A stretch of 64,000 nt of DNA from the NCBI GenBank assembly GCA_003559215.1, contig PWMF01000192.1:1-64000 (forward strand), read 5' to 3'. The notes beneath the pieces are model-generated. The model worked only from the letters and a program-made list of their open reading frames with translations, had not been told where the DNA came from and ran no database searches. The DNA is from Natrialbaceae archaeon (GTDB lineage Archaea > Halobacteriota > Halobacteria > Halobacteriales > Natrialbaceae). Below are positions 50,669 to 58,562 of the stretch, in pieces (positions within the stretch are counted from its first letter, which is position 1; each line of letters opens with the position of its first letter). The position numbers and the translations under genes were made by a program.

Positions 50669-50690
50669 TCTCTTTTTTCTCGTCGTTTTG
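50669..50690 (+). terminator. T6 terminator of the winged-helix gene
   Basis: The stop is followed at once by CTCTTTTTTCTCG, with six T at 50673-50678 and another TTTT at 50686-50689. This is the clearest intrinsic archaeal terminator in the window. Confidence 0.7.
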
Positions 50691-50746
50691 CCCGCGGCGA
50701 TAGCGACGCGAACGGCCGTCGTCGAGCGACGACGGATCGTTCGAGA

Positions 50747-52597
50747 CTACAGTTCGGGAACAGTCATGTGGAACCCCTCTGACCGCGACTCGGCGAGACA
50801 GAGGTGGTATCCCGGGTTGTTGACGTAGCTCAGGCGCGAGCCGCGGCTGAGAAAGCCGCTCTTGGTCGCTTCCTCGACGACCTCGAGCGCGCCGGGCTCG
50901 AAGTAGCTCCGGGTGACAACGAGCGCGGCTGCCAGCTCCGAGTGGCGGTCGGCGACAGCCGACGCGTCGGCCGCGACCGCCTCGAGGCGGTCGCGCGAAA
51001 CCGGCTCCCGGGTGTCGTTCAGCGCCGCCACGAGCAACGGGTGACCCATCTTGTCGTAGGCGACGACGTCGAACGCGACCGTCTCGGTGCCGTCCTCGGC
51101 GTCGGTTCCGGTCGGAACCTCGCTTCGAAGCTCGACGCGGTCGATCCGCGTGATTCCCTCGTAAAAGTCGCCGAGCGCGTCCGCACGACCGGTGTCCCGG
51201 ATCTCGAAGAACAGCTCCGTCGTGAGCCACTCGAGGAACCGAAACTCCATCGAGTCGGTCAGCGCCTCGGCGAAGGGGACGCCGTCGACGGTGGCGCCGA
51301 CGTCTTCGAACCGCGTGTGGTACTCGAGTCGCAGGTTCGCATCGACCTCGCTGCGGTCGACGCGGTCCTCGTGGGCCGTCCCGAGCGTGGGCTGACTCCG
51401 CGATTCGTACCGGACGAAGAGGTTCGTCTGCGAGAGCGCCTCGTCGATCCCGAGGTCGGGCCCGGGCGAGGGCGACTGGCCGCCGCGGGCCCCCTCGAGT
51501 TCCGCCTCGAGGCTCTCGATCCGGGTTCGAAGTTCGTCGACGGTCGCCGACAGCTCCTGATTTCGCGCGCGAAGCCGCTCCCGTTCGGCCTCGAGTCGCT
51601 CGATAGGGGCCTCAGGATCGCGCTCGGCACCGGAATCGGACCCCTCCGCGGGCGTTGTCGTCTCGGCCGCACCGTCGGCTGCGGACGGCTCCTCGGAGTC
51701 CGACGGGGCGTTGGCGTCCGGTTCCGGAGCATCCGGTGGGGACGCCGACGGCTCCTCGGCGGCGACAGCCCCTTTGTTCGGGGCGTTCGCGACGTCATCG
51801 TCCGGCTCCGAATCGACCGAGGGAACGGTCCGCGACTCCTGCCATCGCGTCTCATCCGCCTCGAGGTCGTCCGTCTCGGCCGGTTCGTCGTCGTCGTTTG
51901 TACTCCGGGTCCTTGCGGGGGCTGTCGCGGCCGCGTTCGATCCAGCCGGCTCCGGCCCGACGGTCGCCCGCTGCTCGCGATCGGGCTCCGGACCCGACTC
52001 GTCGGTCCGTGTGTCGCTCTCCGGTACGCCGGCGTCTCCGGCGCCAGCCGCCGACGGCGCGTCGACCGCATCGGCGACGTCCGTGACCTCGACCTCGACG
52101 TCGATCACGTCGTAGATGCCGACCTCGTCTACCGCTCGCTCGAAAGCCTCCTCGCCGACGAGCAGCCGTTCGGCGTTGCCGATATACGCGATCGCCATCC
52201 GTCGACCGCCGTAGTAGACCAGGTAGTAGTCTCCGCTGAGTACGTTCTCGCTCAGTTCGACGTAGCCGGTGAACGCCCCCTCCTGAAGGGTGTCATCGAC
52301 CTCCTCGAGGGGCGTCTCGTTCGTGTAGTACTGGCCACGCGGCGCACCGCGCTGGGCCTCCATCGAGCAGAGCAGTGGGAGCGCCCGGTGGGGGGCCTCG
52401 TAAACGGTTCCGGAGCCGCCCACGACCTCCTCGATCTCGCCGTCGATAACGCCGACGATACGCCCTCCGAGCAAGAACAGCCAGGTGCCGTCCGCGACGA
52501 CGGCACCGGAGAAGTCGGCGCCGGCCAGCGCGTGAAGATCCCCGTCGAACGGGCGAGAATCCCAGCGTTCTACGCGCTCTTGCGTGCGCGAGTCCAT
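50747..52597 (-). CDS. Large haloarchaeal protein with coiled coil and nuclease-like C-terminus
   Basis: The 616-residue protein has a conserved N-terminal domain (1-170, beta-rich; GDYYLVYYGGRRMAIAYIG), an acidic disordered region (175-335), a coiled coil (about 335-380, IERLEAERERLRARNQELS) and a C-terminal domain (400-616). The last contains VAFDVVAYDKMGHPLLVAALND, which resembles the core strands of PD-(D/E)xK nucleases, but the ExK residues are missing. I recall a haloarchaeal DUF of this layout (DUF7527) but am not sure of the number. Function unknown. Confidence 0.72.
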   Translation of the reverse strand: MDSRTQERVERWDSRPFDGDLHALAGADFSGAVVADGTWLFLLGGRIVGVIDGEIEEVVGGSGTVYEAPHRALPLLCSMEAQRGAPRGQYYTNETPLEEVDDTLQEGAFTGYVELSENVLSGDYYLVYYGGRRMAIAYIGNAERLLVGEEAFERAVDEVGIYDVIDVEVEVTDVADAVDAPSAAGAGDAGVPESDTRTDESGPEPDREQRATVGPEPAGSNAAATAPARTRSTNDDDEPAETDDLEADETRWQESRTVPSVDSEPDDDVANAPNKGAVAAEEPSASPPDAPEPDANAPSDSEEPSAADGAAETTTPAEGSDSGAERDPEAPIERLEAERERLRARNQELSATVDELRTRIESLEAELEGARGGQSPSPGPDLGIDEALSQTNLFVRYESRSQPTLGTAHEDRVDRSEVDANLRLEYHTRFEDVGATVDGVPFAEALTDSMEFRFLEWLTTELFFEIRDTGRADALGDFYEGITRIDRVELRSEVPTGTDAEDGTETVAFDVVAYDKMGHPLLVAALNDTREPVSRDRLEAVAADASAVADRHSELAAALVVTRSYFEPGALEVVEEATKSGFLSRGSRLSYVNNPGYHLCLAESRSEGFHMTVPEL

Positions 52598-52634
52598 AAG
52601 CTCACAAACAGGATCCGGGACAAATACGTTTCGT

Positions 52635-52913
52635 CTATATCTTCGACTCGGCGTCCTCGGCCAGCTCCTTCATGCGTTTGCCGATCCGACCGGCGCTCGA
52701 GAACTCGTCCTCGCTCATCGCCTTCGCCAGCGCGTTGCCCAGCACGAAGACGGCGTGTTTGTGCTCGCTCTTCGATTTGTGGACGTGCGAGGGATCGACA
52801 TCGAGCTGGCGGTACGGATCGAACAACTCCTCGTCGACCTCCTCGCGCTCCGAGAAGTACTCCATGATGACAACGAGTTCTTCGTGGAGTTCGAGGAGTT
52901 CGTCCTTGTGCAT
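52635..52913 (-). CDS. UPF0058 family protein
   Basis: The 92-residue helical protein starts MHKDELLELHEELVVIMEYF and has YRQLDVDPSHVHKSKSEHKHAVFVLG, the His/Lys-rich stretch typical of the archaeal UPF0058 family. I chose the ATG at 52911-52913 rather than the upstream frame. The family is small and uncharacterised; a nucleic-acid or ribosome link has been guessed but is not supported here. Confidence 0.82.
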   Translation of the reverse strand: MHKDELLELHEELVVIMEYFSEREEVDEELFDPYRQLDVDPSHVHKSKSEHKHAVFVLGNALAKAMSEDEFSSAGRIGKRMKELAEDAESKI

Positions 52914-53003
52914 ACCCACCTGTAGGGAGGGTTTCGGTTTAAGCATTGTGTGGCGACGCGTCGCAAAACCGCCGCGTCGGACAGAGAGGGGCGTAAACGG
53001 GAC

Positions 53004-54176
53004 TCAGTCGGCCGCGACCGCGGGTGCTCGCTCGCGCTGGCCGGCGGGGAACCAGGCCAGTTCGTGGTCGGCGGTGACCCGGACGGCGACACGTTCGTCC
53101 AAGTCGATCCGATCGGAGTGGTTGTGCATGCACTCGATCGTCTCGCCGGTGTCGAGTTCGACCCGGTAGAGCACCGTCGGCCCGAGATATCGGCGGTAGA
53201 CGACGGTGCCGTCGGCCGCGGCGTCGGTGTCTGCGGCCGGGTAGGCCGTCACGTCGTCGGGCCGAACGAGCAGGTCGACGGCGGTTCCGTCGTACTGCTG
53301 GGCGAGGCCGTTGACGTTGTCGCGTAACACCCGTCCGAGCGCGGTGTCGACGTGGTCGCCCCGGACGTCACCGGAGAGGAAGCTCGCGTGGCCGAGAAAC
53401 CCCGCGACGAAGCGGGACTCGGGCTGCTGAAAGACCTGCTCGGGCGTGTCGATCTGTTCGATGTTGCCGTCGTTCATCACGGCGACCCGGTCGGAGATCG
53501 ACAGCGCCTCCTCCTGATCGTGGGTGACCGAGACGGCGGTGACGCCGGCGGCCTTGATGATCCGGCGAACCTCCTCGCGCATCTCGACGCGCAGGTCCAC
53601 GTCCAGGTTCGAGAACGGTTCGTCCAGCAGTAACATCTCGGGTTCGGGCGCCAGCGAGCGGGCGAGCGCGATCCGCTGTTGTTGCCCGCCGGAGAGTTCG
53701 TCCGGGTAATCCTCGCCGTGATCCTCGAGGCCGACGAGCTCGAGCAGTTCGGCGACTCGCGCCTCGCGGTCGGGTTCGTCCCACTCCTGCAGTCCGAACG
53801 CGACGTTCTCGCGGGCCGTGAGGTGTGGAAACAACGCAAACTCCTGAAAGACGACTCCCGTTCCGCGTTCCTCCGGCGGGACGAACCCACCCTCGCCCGC
53901 GACCGGCGTCTCCTGGAGTCGGACCGCGCCCGCGTTCGGTCGCTCCAGCCCCGCGATCAGTCGCAGTGTCGTCGTTTTTCCGCAACCTGAGGGGCCCAGC
54001 AGCGTGAGAATTTCGCCGTCGCGAACGGACAGCGAGAGGTCCGAGATCACGTCCTCGGTACCGTACCGCTTCGCGACGCCGTCGAGTTCGAGCACGATGT
54101 CCTTGCCGGAGTCCGAAGAGGGGGTTCTCGACTGCCTTGCGTCGGTCGCCGACGTGAGTAGTTGTCCGTTCGCCAT
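53004..54176 (-). CDS. ABC transporter ATP-binding protein, iron(III)/polyamine type
   Basis: The 390-residue ATPase has Walker A LLGPSGCGKTTTLRL, Q-loop VFQEFALFPHLTA, signature LSGGQQQRIALARSL, Walker B MLLLDEPFSNLD and the H-loop VTHDQEEAL, followed by a C-terminal TOBE domain. This is the FbpC/PotA/CysA-like group. An iron-type operator overlaps its promoter, which favours Fe3+ uptake. No permease or binding protein is in the window, so it works with distant subunits. Confidence 0.88.
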   Translation of the reverse strand: MANGQLLTSATDARQSRTPSSDSGKDIVLELDGVAKRYGTEDVISDLSLSVRDGEILTLLGPSGCGKTTTLRLIAGLERPNAGAVRLQETPVAGEGGFVPPEERGTGVVFQEFALFPHLTARENVAFGLQEWDEPDREARVAELLELVGLEDHGEDYPDELSGGQQQRIALARSLAPEPEMLLLDEPFSNLDVDLRVEMREEVRRIIKAAGVTAVSVTHDQEEALSISDRVAVMNDGNIEQIDTPEQVFQQPESRFVAGFLGHASFLSGDVRGDHVDTALGRVLRDNVNGLAQQYDGTAVDLLVRPDDVTAYPAADTDAAADGTVVYRRYLGPTVLYRVELDTGETIECMHNHSDRIDLDERVAVRVTADHELAWFPAGQRERAPAVAAD

Positions 54177-54210
54177 AATCGATTTCCGGCGTCAGCCGGC
54201 GCACATTCGA

Positions 54211-54240
54211 TTTAGGTGTGCCTAAAATACTTATAATTGC
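54211..54240 (-). promoter_or_regulatory. DtxR/IdeR-like iron box and TATA of the ABC gene
   Basis: TTTAGG-TGTG-CCTAAA (54211-54226) is a perfect 6-bp inverted repeat with a 4-nt spacer, close to the TTAGGnnnnnCCTAA box of DtxR-family iron regulators. On the minus strand it lies directly after the TATA-like ATTATAAGTA (about 54227-54237). A repressor bound there would block transcription start, so the gene is probably shut off when metal is plentiful. Confidence 0.75.
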
Positions 54241-54262
54241 CGGTCGGTTCCCGCGGAGTGGG

Positions 54263-54730
54263 TCAGAGTTCGATACCGCTGGGGATGAGGCTGTGCTGGC
54301 GGAGGAGGTTCCCGTCCTCGTCGTAGACCAGGAACGTTCCCTTGTCGTAGCTGACGAACTCCTCCCCGTCGAACAGGATCTCGATCTCGTACCGACCGTC
54401 GTCGCTCCCGTCCTCGCCGTAGCCGCGTGCGGCCCGAATGAACCGCAGGACGTTGTCGGCGTCCTCGTTGAGTTCCAGCAGGAACTCGCCCGTGGTTCGG
54501 TTGGCGACGCTCACGACCCCGACGGTCTCCTCCCCGAGCGGCCCCTGAAGGCGGAGGGAAGCGTCGGTCTCGCTCGCCTCGAGGACATCGCCGTCGGGAC
54601 CGGTAAGGCGCTCGCGGAGTGCCGTCGCTGGGCCGGTAAAGTCGATCGACACCGATGGTTTCGCCGGTTCGCCGTCGGTCTCGACCCAGTCGACGTTGCT
54701 AACGTCCAGTGTGAAGTGCTCGCGCCTCAT
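54263..54730 (-). CDS. DUF5793-type haloarchaeal protein
   Basis: The 155-residue protein begins MRREHFTLDVSNVDW and shows KPSVSIDFTGPATALRERLTG and ELNEDADNVLRFIRAARGYG. I recall it as the haloarchaeal DUF5793 family. It is beta-rich, soluble and acidic. The open frame continues far upstream but without protein-like content, so the conserved start was used. Function unknown. Confidence 0.78.
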   Translation of the reverse strand: MRREHFTLDVSNVDWVETDGEPAKPSVSIDFTGPATALRERLTGPDGDVLEASETDASLRLQGPLGEETVGVVSVANRTTGEFLLELNEDADNVLRFIRAARGYGEDGSDDGRYEIEILFDGEEFVSYDKGTFLVYDEDGNLLRQHSLIPSGIEL

Positions 54731-54898
54731 TCCGTACTCTGGCTTGGTACTCCCACCGTATGAACGTAACGCAAAACTACTCGGGGGCTCGACAGATCCG
54801 TTGGTGGAGCCGGTACGCGTGGGCAAACGTGGTCGGGGTCGCCGACCGGTCGTGCCATCGAACGCTTTTTGCGCGCTCGCGCTCTCCGTGCGACCGAG

Positions 54899-55570
54899 AT
54901 GGACCACCGGCGGGCCGTCCGCGACACGTATGATCGGATCGCGACCCACTTCGCCTCCACCCGCGAGTACGCCTGGCCAGAGGTCGAAACCTTCCTCGAG
55001 GAGTCGACCCCGAGAGGAGCCGTCGGGCTCGATCTGGGCTGTGGCAACTGCCGCCACGCCCAGCTGCTGGCCGACGCCGACGGGATCGACCGCGTGATCG
55101 GCCTCGACGTCAGCCGCGGCCTTCTCGAGACCGGCCTCGAGCGAGCCCGAGAACGCGATTTCGACGTCTCGCTGGTCCAGGGCGACGCCGCAACCCTGCC
55201 GCTGGTCGACGGCAGCGTCGACGTCGCCGTCTACGTCGCGACGCTCCACCACCTCCCGACGCGAGCGAGCCGACTGGCGAGCCTGGATGAACTCGCGCGC
55301 GTCCTCGCCCCCGACGGCCGCGCGCTGGTCAGCGCCTGGTCGACCGCCCACGACCGGTTCGACGAGACCAAGGGGTTCGACACGACCGTCGAATGGACTC
55401 TCCCCGGCGGTGAGGCTGTCGACCGGTTCTACCACATCTACGACCCCGCAGAGTTCGAGCGCGACCTCGAAGAGAGCGACCTCGAGGTCGCGGAGTGGGA
55501 GCTCTCGAGCGGGAACTGCTACGCGACCGTCGCGTGCGGAGACCGCGTCTCCCGAGCCGAAACGGAATAG
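54899..55570 (+). CDS. Class I SAM methyltransferase, Trm9/ALKBH8-like
   Basis: The 223-residue enzyme has TYDRIATHFASTR at the start, motif I GLDLGCGNCRHAQLLAD, VIGLDVSRGLL, LVQGDAATLPLVDGSVDVA and YVATLHHLPTRASRLASLDELARVL, like the tRNA wobble-uridine methyltransferase Trm9 family. That substrate is a guess. The start is ATG 54899; about 30 nt of upstream frame were dropped. tRNA-Gly begins 31 nt after its stop. Confidence 0.82.
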   Translation: MDHRRAVRDTYDRIATHFASTREYAWPEVETFLEESTPRGAVGLDLGCGNCRHAQLLADADGIDRVIGLDVSRGLLETGLERARERDFDVSLVQGDAATLPLVDGSVDVAVYVATLHHLPTRASRLASLDELARVLAPDGRALVSAWSTAHDRFDETKGFDTTVEWTLPGGEAVDRFYHIYDPAEFERDLEESDLEVAEWELSSGNCYATVACGDRVSRAETE

Positions 55571-55579
55571 CCTTAAACG
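55571..55579 (+). promoter_or_regulatory. TATA element of tRNA-Gly
   Basis: CCTTAAACG stands 23-31 nt upstream of the tRNA-Gly 5' end, right after the methyltransferase stop codon. Confidence 0.6.
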
Positions 55580-55601
55580 AGGAACGAAAACGGAAGAGTG
55601 C

Positions 55602-55672
55602 GCGCGGATGGTCTAGTGGTAGGACCTGAGCCTTCCAAGCTCATGGCCCGGGTTCAAATCCCGGTCCGCGCA
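55602..55672 (+). tRNA. tRNA-Gly (anticodon UCC)
   Basis: The 71-nt gene has acceptor GCGCGGA/TCCGCGC with discriminator A, anticodon stem TGAGC/GCTCA around loop CTTCCAA (anticodon UCC, reads GGA) and T-arm CGGG-TTCAAAT-CCCG. No intron and no encoded CCA. Confidence 0.96.
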
Positions 55673-55707
55673 TTCCTGTCGCGAACAAATTCGTGAGCGA
55701 CAGGAAT
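55672..55707. repeat. Inverted repeat downstream of tRNA-Gly
   Basis: ATTCCTGTCGC (55672-55682) pairs perfectly with GCGACAGGAAT (55697-55707), an 11-bp stem with a 14-nt loop. The first base is the discriminator position of the tRNA. Confidence 0.85.
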
Positions 55708-55739
55708 CGTACGAGGGATTTGAAGGAGCGTTTCGCGTA

Positions 55740-55759
55740 GTTCAAATCCCGGTCCGCGC
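55740..55759 (+). repeat. Copy of the tRNA-Gly 3' tail
   Basis: GTTCAAATCCCGGTCCGCGC repeats the last 20 nt of the tRNA-Gly acceptor and T-arm in the same orientation, 68 nt beyond the tRNA end. In between, GGATTTGAA (55716-55724) is a reverse complement of TTCAAATCC. Confidence 0.85.
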
Positions 55760-55867
55760 CCCCCGTCATCCCGAGAGTTACCCACCCGAATCCGCTCACT
55801 CACCCGGAATCCACCCCTTGCAGCTCCCGGCACCGCCACTACTGAACCCGGCGTCGGAGAACCGGGT

Positions 55868-56338
55868 ATGGGAACCAGATACGGGGAAGGCGACGTCGTC
55901 GCGACGCCCGACGGACGCGGCGTCGTCGCGGCCGTGCTGACCGAATCGTTCGAGTTTCCGCAGGGAGAAGACGAGTTCGTCGACATCTCCGCGAGCGACG
56001 ATCAACCGGCGTACGTCGTCGGCCTCGAGACCGTCGGTTCGGCGGTCTACCGGGCGTCGGCCCTCGAAACGATCGACCTCGAGGACGAGGATGCGACCGA
56101 ATCCACTGACGAGGAGACGCTGACCGAAATCGTCGACGAAGACGTCAACGGGTTCGACGGCCTCCCCGAGGGATGGGACCGGAACAGCGTCCTCGAGTTC
56201 TGGTCGTCGGTCGGCGGCTCCTGGGAGTCCTGCGTAGAGGACATGACCGACGAATTCGAGGAGGAGCGCGCAAAAGAACACTGCTCGGCGATGAAGGACG
56301 AAATGATCCGAAGCGAGCGGTGGCGAAACCGGTTCTGA
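55868..56338 (+). CDS. Haloarchaeal hypothetical protein with Cys-containing C-terminal domain
   Basis: The 156-residue protein has an SH3-like start (RYGEGDVVATPDGRGVVAAVL), an acidic linker and a C-terminal domain LPEGWDRNSVLEFWSSVGGS ... SCVEDMTDEFEEERAKEHCSAMKDEMI. The last resembles a domain (W-x-R-x-S-x-x-x-FW) that I have seen in haloarchaeal plasmid and virus proteins. Two Cys lie in that domain. Function unknown. It follows the tRNA-Gly repeat element by 108 nt. Confidence 0.7.
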   Translation: MGTRYGEGDVVATPDGRGVVAAVLTESFEFPQGEDEFVDISASDDQPAYVVGLETVGSAVYRASALETIDLEDEDATESTDEETLTEIVDEDVNGFDGLPEGWDRNSVLEFWSSVGGSWESCVEDMTDEFEEERAKEHCSAMKDEMIRSERWRNRF

Positions 56339-56605
56339 GCCGTCGGTCGTCCCGTCGACCGAAATGGACCCAATCTGTTTTGGGGCCAGGGATATCCGGG
56401 AACGACTCCTCGTACCGAGTGTGGAGTAACGAGCTCCCACTCTTCATAACCACCTTCAGTATTCGACAGCCGGAGCTATCGCATCTTGTCGCTGTCGAAC
56501 CGTGAGAGCAATGAAAAGACGCGCGGCTATCGTCCTCGAAAGCGAAGCGCCGTAAAGACGGCTGCTGTCGCGGGTGGTACTGCCGTGATCCCGCGGATCT
56601 ATCCG

Positions 56606-56887
56606 TTACTCCTCGTCGGCGTCCGAACTCGGAACGAGCCACTCGAGTTCGATCTCGAGTTCGATCTCGTCGTGGTCGTCGTCTTCGGGCTCGCGCTCGA
56701 GTTCGACCTCGAACTCGAGGTTGTCCTCGGGCAACGCGACCGTCACGGAGTCGTCGTCGGTCGATACCGTTAGCTCCTCGCCGTCCTCGAGTTCGTCCGC
56801 GAGGTTGCGCAGCCAGTCGGCGGCCTGTTCGGGCGACTGGTCGAGCTCTGCCTCGAGAAGTTCCTCCTCGTAATCTTCGTCCGACAT
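56606..56887 (-). CDS. Amphi-Trp domain protein
   Basis: The 93-residue protein starts MSDEDYEEELLEAELDQSPE and has AADWLRNLADELEDGEELTV and an ending ELEIELEWLVP, matching the small amphi-Trp domain family named for its two Trp positions. Very acidic. Function unknown. The start was placed at ATG 56885-56887. Confidence 0.78.
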   Translation of the reverse strand: MSDEDYEEELLEAELDQSPEQAADWLRNLADELEDGEELTVSTDDDSVTVALPEDNLEFEVELEREPEDDDHDEIELEIELEWLVPSSDADEE

Positions 56888-56960
56888 CACCCGTGTATTG
56901 GCTCCGAGAGCGGAAAAAGCCGTCCGTTGAATTCGCCAGATCGGGAATCGTCGTTCCGTC

Positions 56961-57509
56961 CTACGCTGCGGGGCACTCCGCAACGCGATCGGAGAGGTCG
57001 ACCAGCGTCGCGAACACGAGCCCGAGACCGGTCCCGAAGAGGAGGTGTCCCAAGAGGCTCTCGGCGGCGAAGACGGGAAACTCGCCGGCAGGATCGGCGC
57101 CGAGAGTCTCGGCCCAGACCGGGAGGACGATCACGGGAAGGATCGCCCAGACCGCGAGTCCGAAGACGAATCCGGCGGCGACGACGCGGATCCAGACACC
57201 GGTCCTCGAGAGCGCGTCGGTTTCGACGGTCATCCGCAGCGTGCCGAGGATCAGCTCGCGCGTGATCAGGAAGCCGAAGACGACTCCGAGAGCGATCCCG
57301 TGAGCGACGTGGATTCCCCAGCCGGCGACGCCGACGGCCTCGAGCCCGTAGATCTCGGGAATTGTCGTTTCGACGACCGCAGGATCAAGGAGCCAGACGA
57401 GCGCCCCGAACGCGATCGCACCAATCGCACCGCCGACTGCGCCCCCGAGAACCCATCCGACACGTCCGCCGCTCACAATCGTCGCCGTTTCGCTTTGTTC
57501 GGTGCTCAT
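56961..57509 (-). CDS. Integral membrane protein, unknown function
   Basis: The 182-residue protein starts MSTEQSETATIVSGGRVGW and has four hydrophobic segments (GGAVGGAIGAIAFGALVWLL, VAHGIALGVVFGFLI, VVAAGFVFGLAVWAILPVI, LLFGTGLGLVFATLV). No charged catalytic motif. The upstream frame was discarded because the conserved-looking start is here. Haloarchaeal membrane proteins of this kind are common and unassigned. Confidence 0.75.
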   Translation of the reverse strand: MSTEQSETATIVSGGRVGWVLGGAVGGAIGAIAFGALVWLLDPAVVETTIPEIYGLEAVGVAGWGIHVAHGIALGVVFGFLITRELILGTLRMTVETDALSRTGVWIRVVAAGFVFGLAVWAILPVIVLPVWAETLGADPAGEFPVFAAESLLGHLLFGTGLGLVFATLVDLSDRVAECPAA

Positions 57510-57593
57510 AGCGTCGCGTGCTCCCACGAACAGCTTCAAAAAGGACCCCCCGGAACAGGCCACCCGCTCACAAAGAAGACGAACCGACACGTG

Positions 57594-58193
57594 ATGCTTA
57601 GTACCTGGCTTCGCAACCGTCCCGTCGTGGAGTACGAACTGCTGGGCTGGCCGCCGGACGGACCGAAACTGCGCCTCGACCACGAGCGGTTCAGCTACGC
57701 CGGGAAGTTCGTCATGACGAACACCGGCAAGGCCGTCGCATGCGAGGACGGCGATCTCGTCGCGGCGATCGCGTTCAACGAGGATCGCACCGACGAGGCG
57801 ACCCTCTGGCTGCGGTACGTGACGGTCGCCGGCGACCGCCGCGGCGAGGGGATCGGCCCCGAGCTCGTCCGACTTGTTCGAGACCGTGCGACTGAACGGG
57901 GGTACGACCGATTACGGATCGCGGTCAACAACCCCTTCGCCTACGAAGCACTGTACCGAGCGGGCTTCGTTTACACCAATGAGACGACCGGAATCGCGGA
58001 GCTAATCCTCGAGTACCCCGCACCCGCCGACGATACGAGCGACGAGGGCGCGAACGACGGGCGCGCGAGCCGCGAGCGCTACCAGGCGGGGCTCGAGGAG
58101 TTCCGCGAACGCGACCTCTCGACCGAGGAGGAGGCGTTCCTCGAGGCGCGGCGGGACCGCGATCCGCCCGACACGAGCGCATCCGACCTATGA
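57594..58193 (+). CDS. GNAT-family N-acetyltransferase
   Basis: The 199-residue protein carries the GNAT core: DLVAAIAFNEDRTDEATLWL, the acetyl-CoA motif RYVTVAGDRRGEGIGPELVRL, then YDRLRIAVNNPFAYEALYRAGF. The C-terminal 50 residues are an acidic helical extension (SRERYQAGLEEFRERDLSTEEE). The substrate is not known. The start is ATG 57594 next to a GTG. Confidence 0.85.
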   Translation: MLSTWLRNRPVVEYELLGWPPDGPKLRLDHERFSYAGKFVMTNTGKAVACEDGDLVAAIAFNEDRTDEATLWLRYVTVAGDRRGEGIGPELVRLVRDRATERGYDRLRIAVNNPFAYEALYRAGFVYTNETTGIAELILEYPAPADDTSDEGANDGRASRERYQAGLEEFRERDLSTEEEAFLEARRDRDPPDTSASDL

Positions 58194-58562
58194 ACGGTCC
58201 CGCAGACAGTTCTCGTCAGCCCGGTTCTCACGGCCCGCGGATCGTCCGTTGCGTCGGCGCGCGGCGGCGCGGCGAGTGCAGCGAGACGCGCCGCGAACCG
58301 CGAGGGGGCGAGCGAGCGGTCCACGCGAGCGAGCCGGCTGGGGAGGGTGTGGTGTTCACCGTGTCCGGAGGTGTCGCGTCGTTTCCTGAGGTGTCGTATC
58401 ATCGGCGGCGTCGTCCGACGACGTCGTTCCGCACGTTCTCGCCCATATCCGAGGCGAGGGGACGCGAGCTGTGCCTCAAGAGAATTATCGACTGGCTCCG
58501 ACCGTCGGCGGCCACGATCCGGAAGCCAACGATTCAAACCCCGACGCGCCCAACGACCAGTA
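58194..58562. other. 369-bp gap upstream of fen1
   Basis: No supported gene or RNA. Frames here are Arg/Ser/Pro-rich and look like shadows. A repeated GAGGTGTCG occurs at about 58368 and 58388. The fen1 promoter is probably the AT-richer GATTCAAACCCC at 58531-58542. RNase P RNA was considered, but its conserved core was not found. Confidence 0.5.

Noticed and set aside
55602-55867. Complete integrated element at tRNA-Gly
   Set aside because: The tail copy is only 68 nt away and there is no integrase or cargo between; it can only be a remnant or a minimal element.
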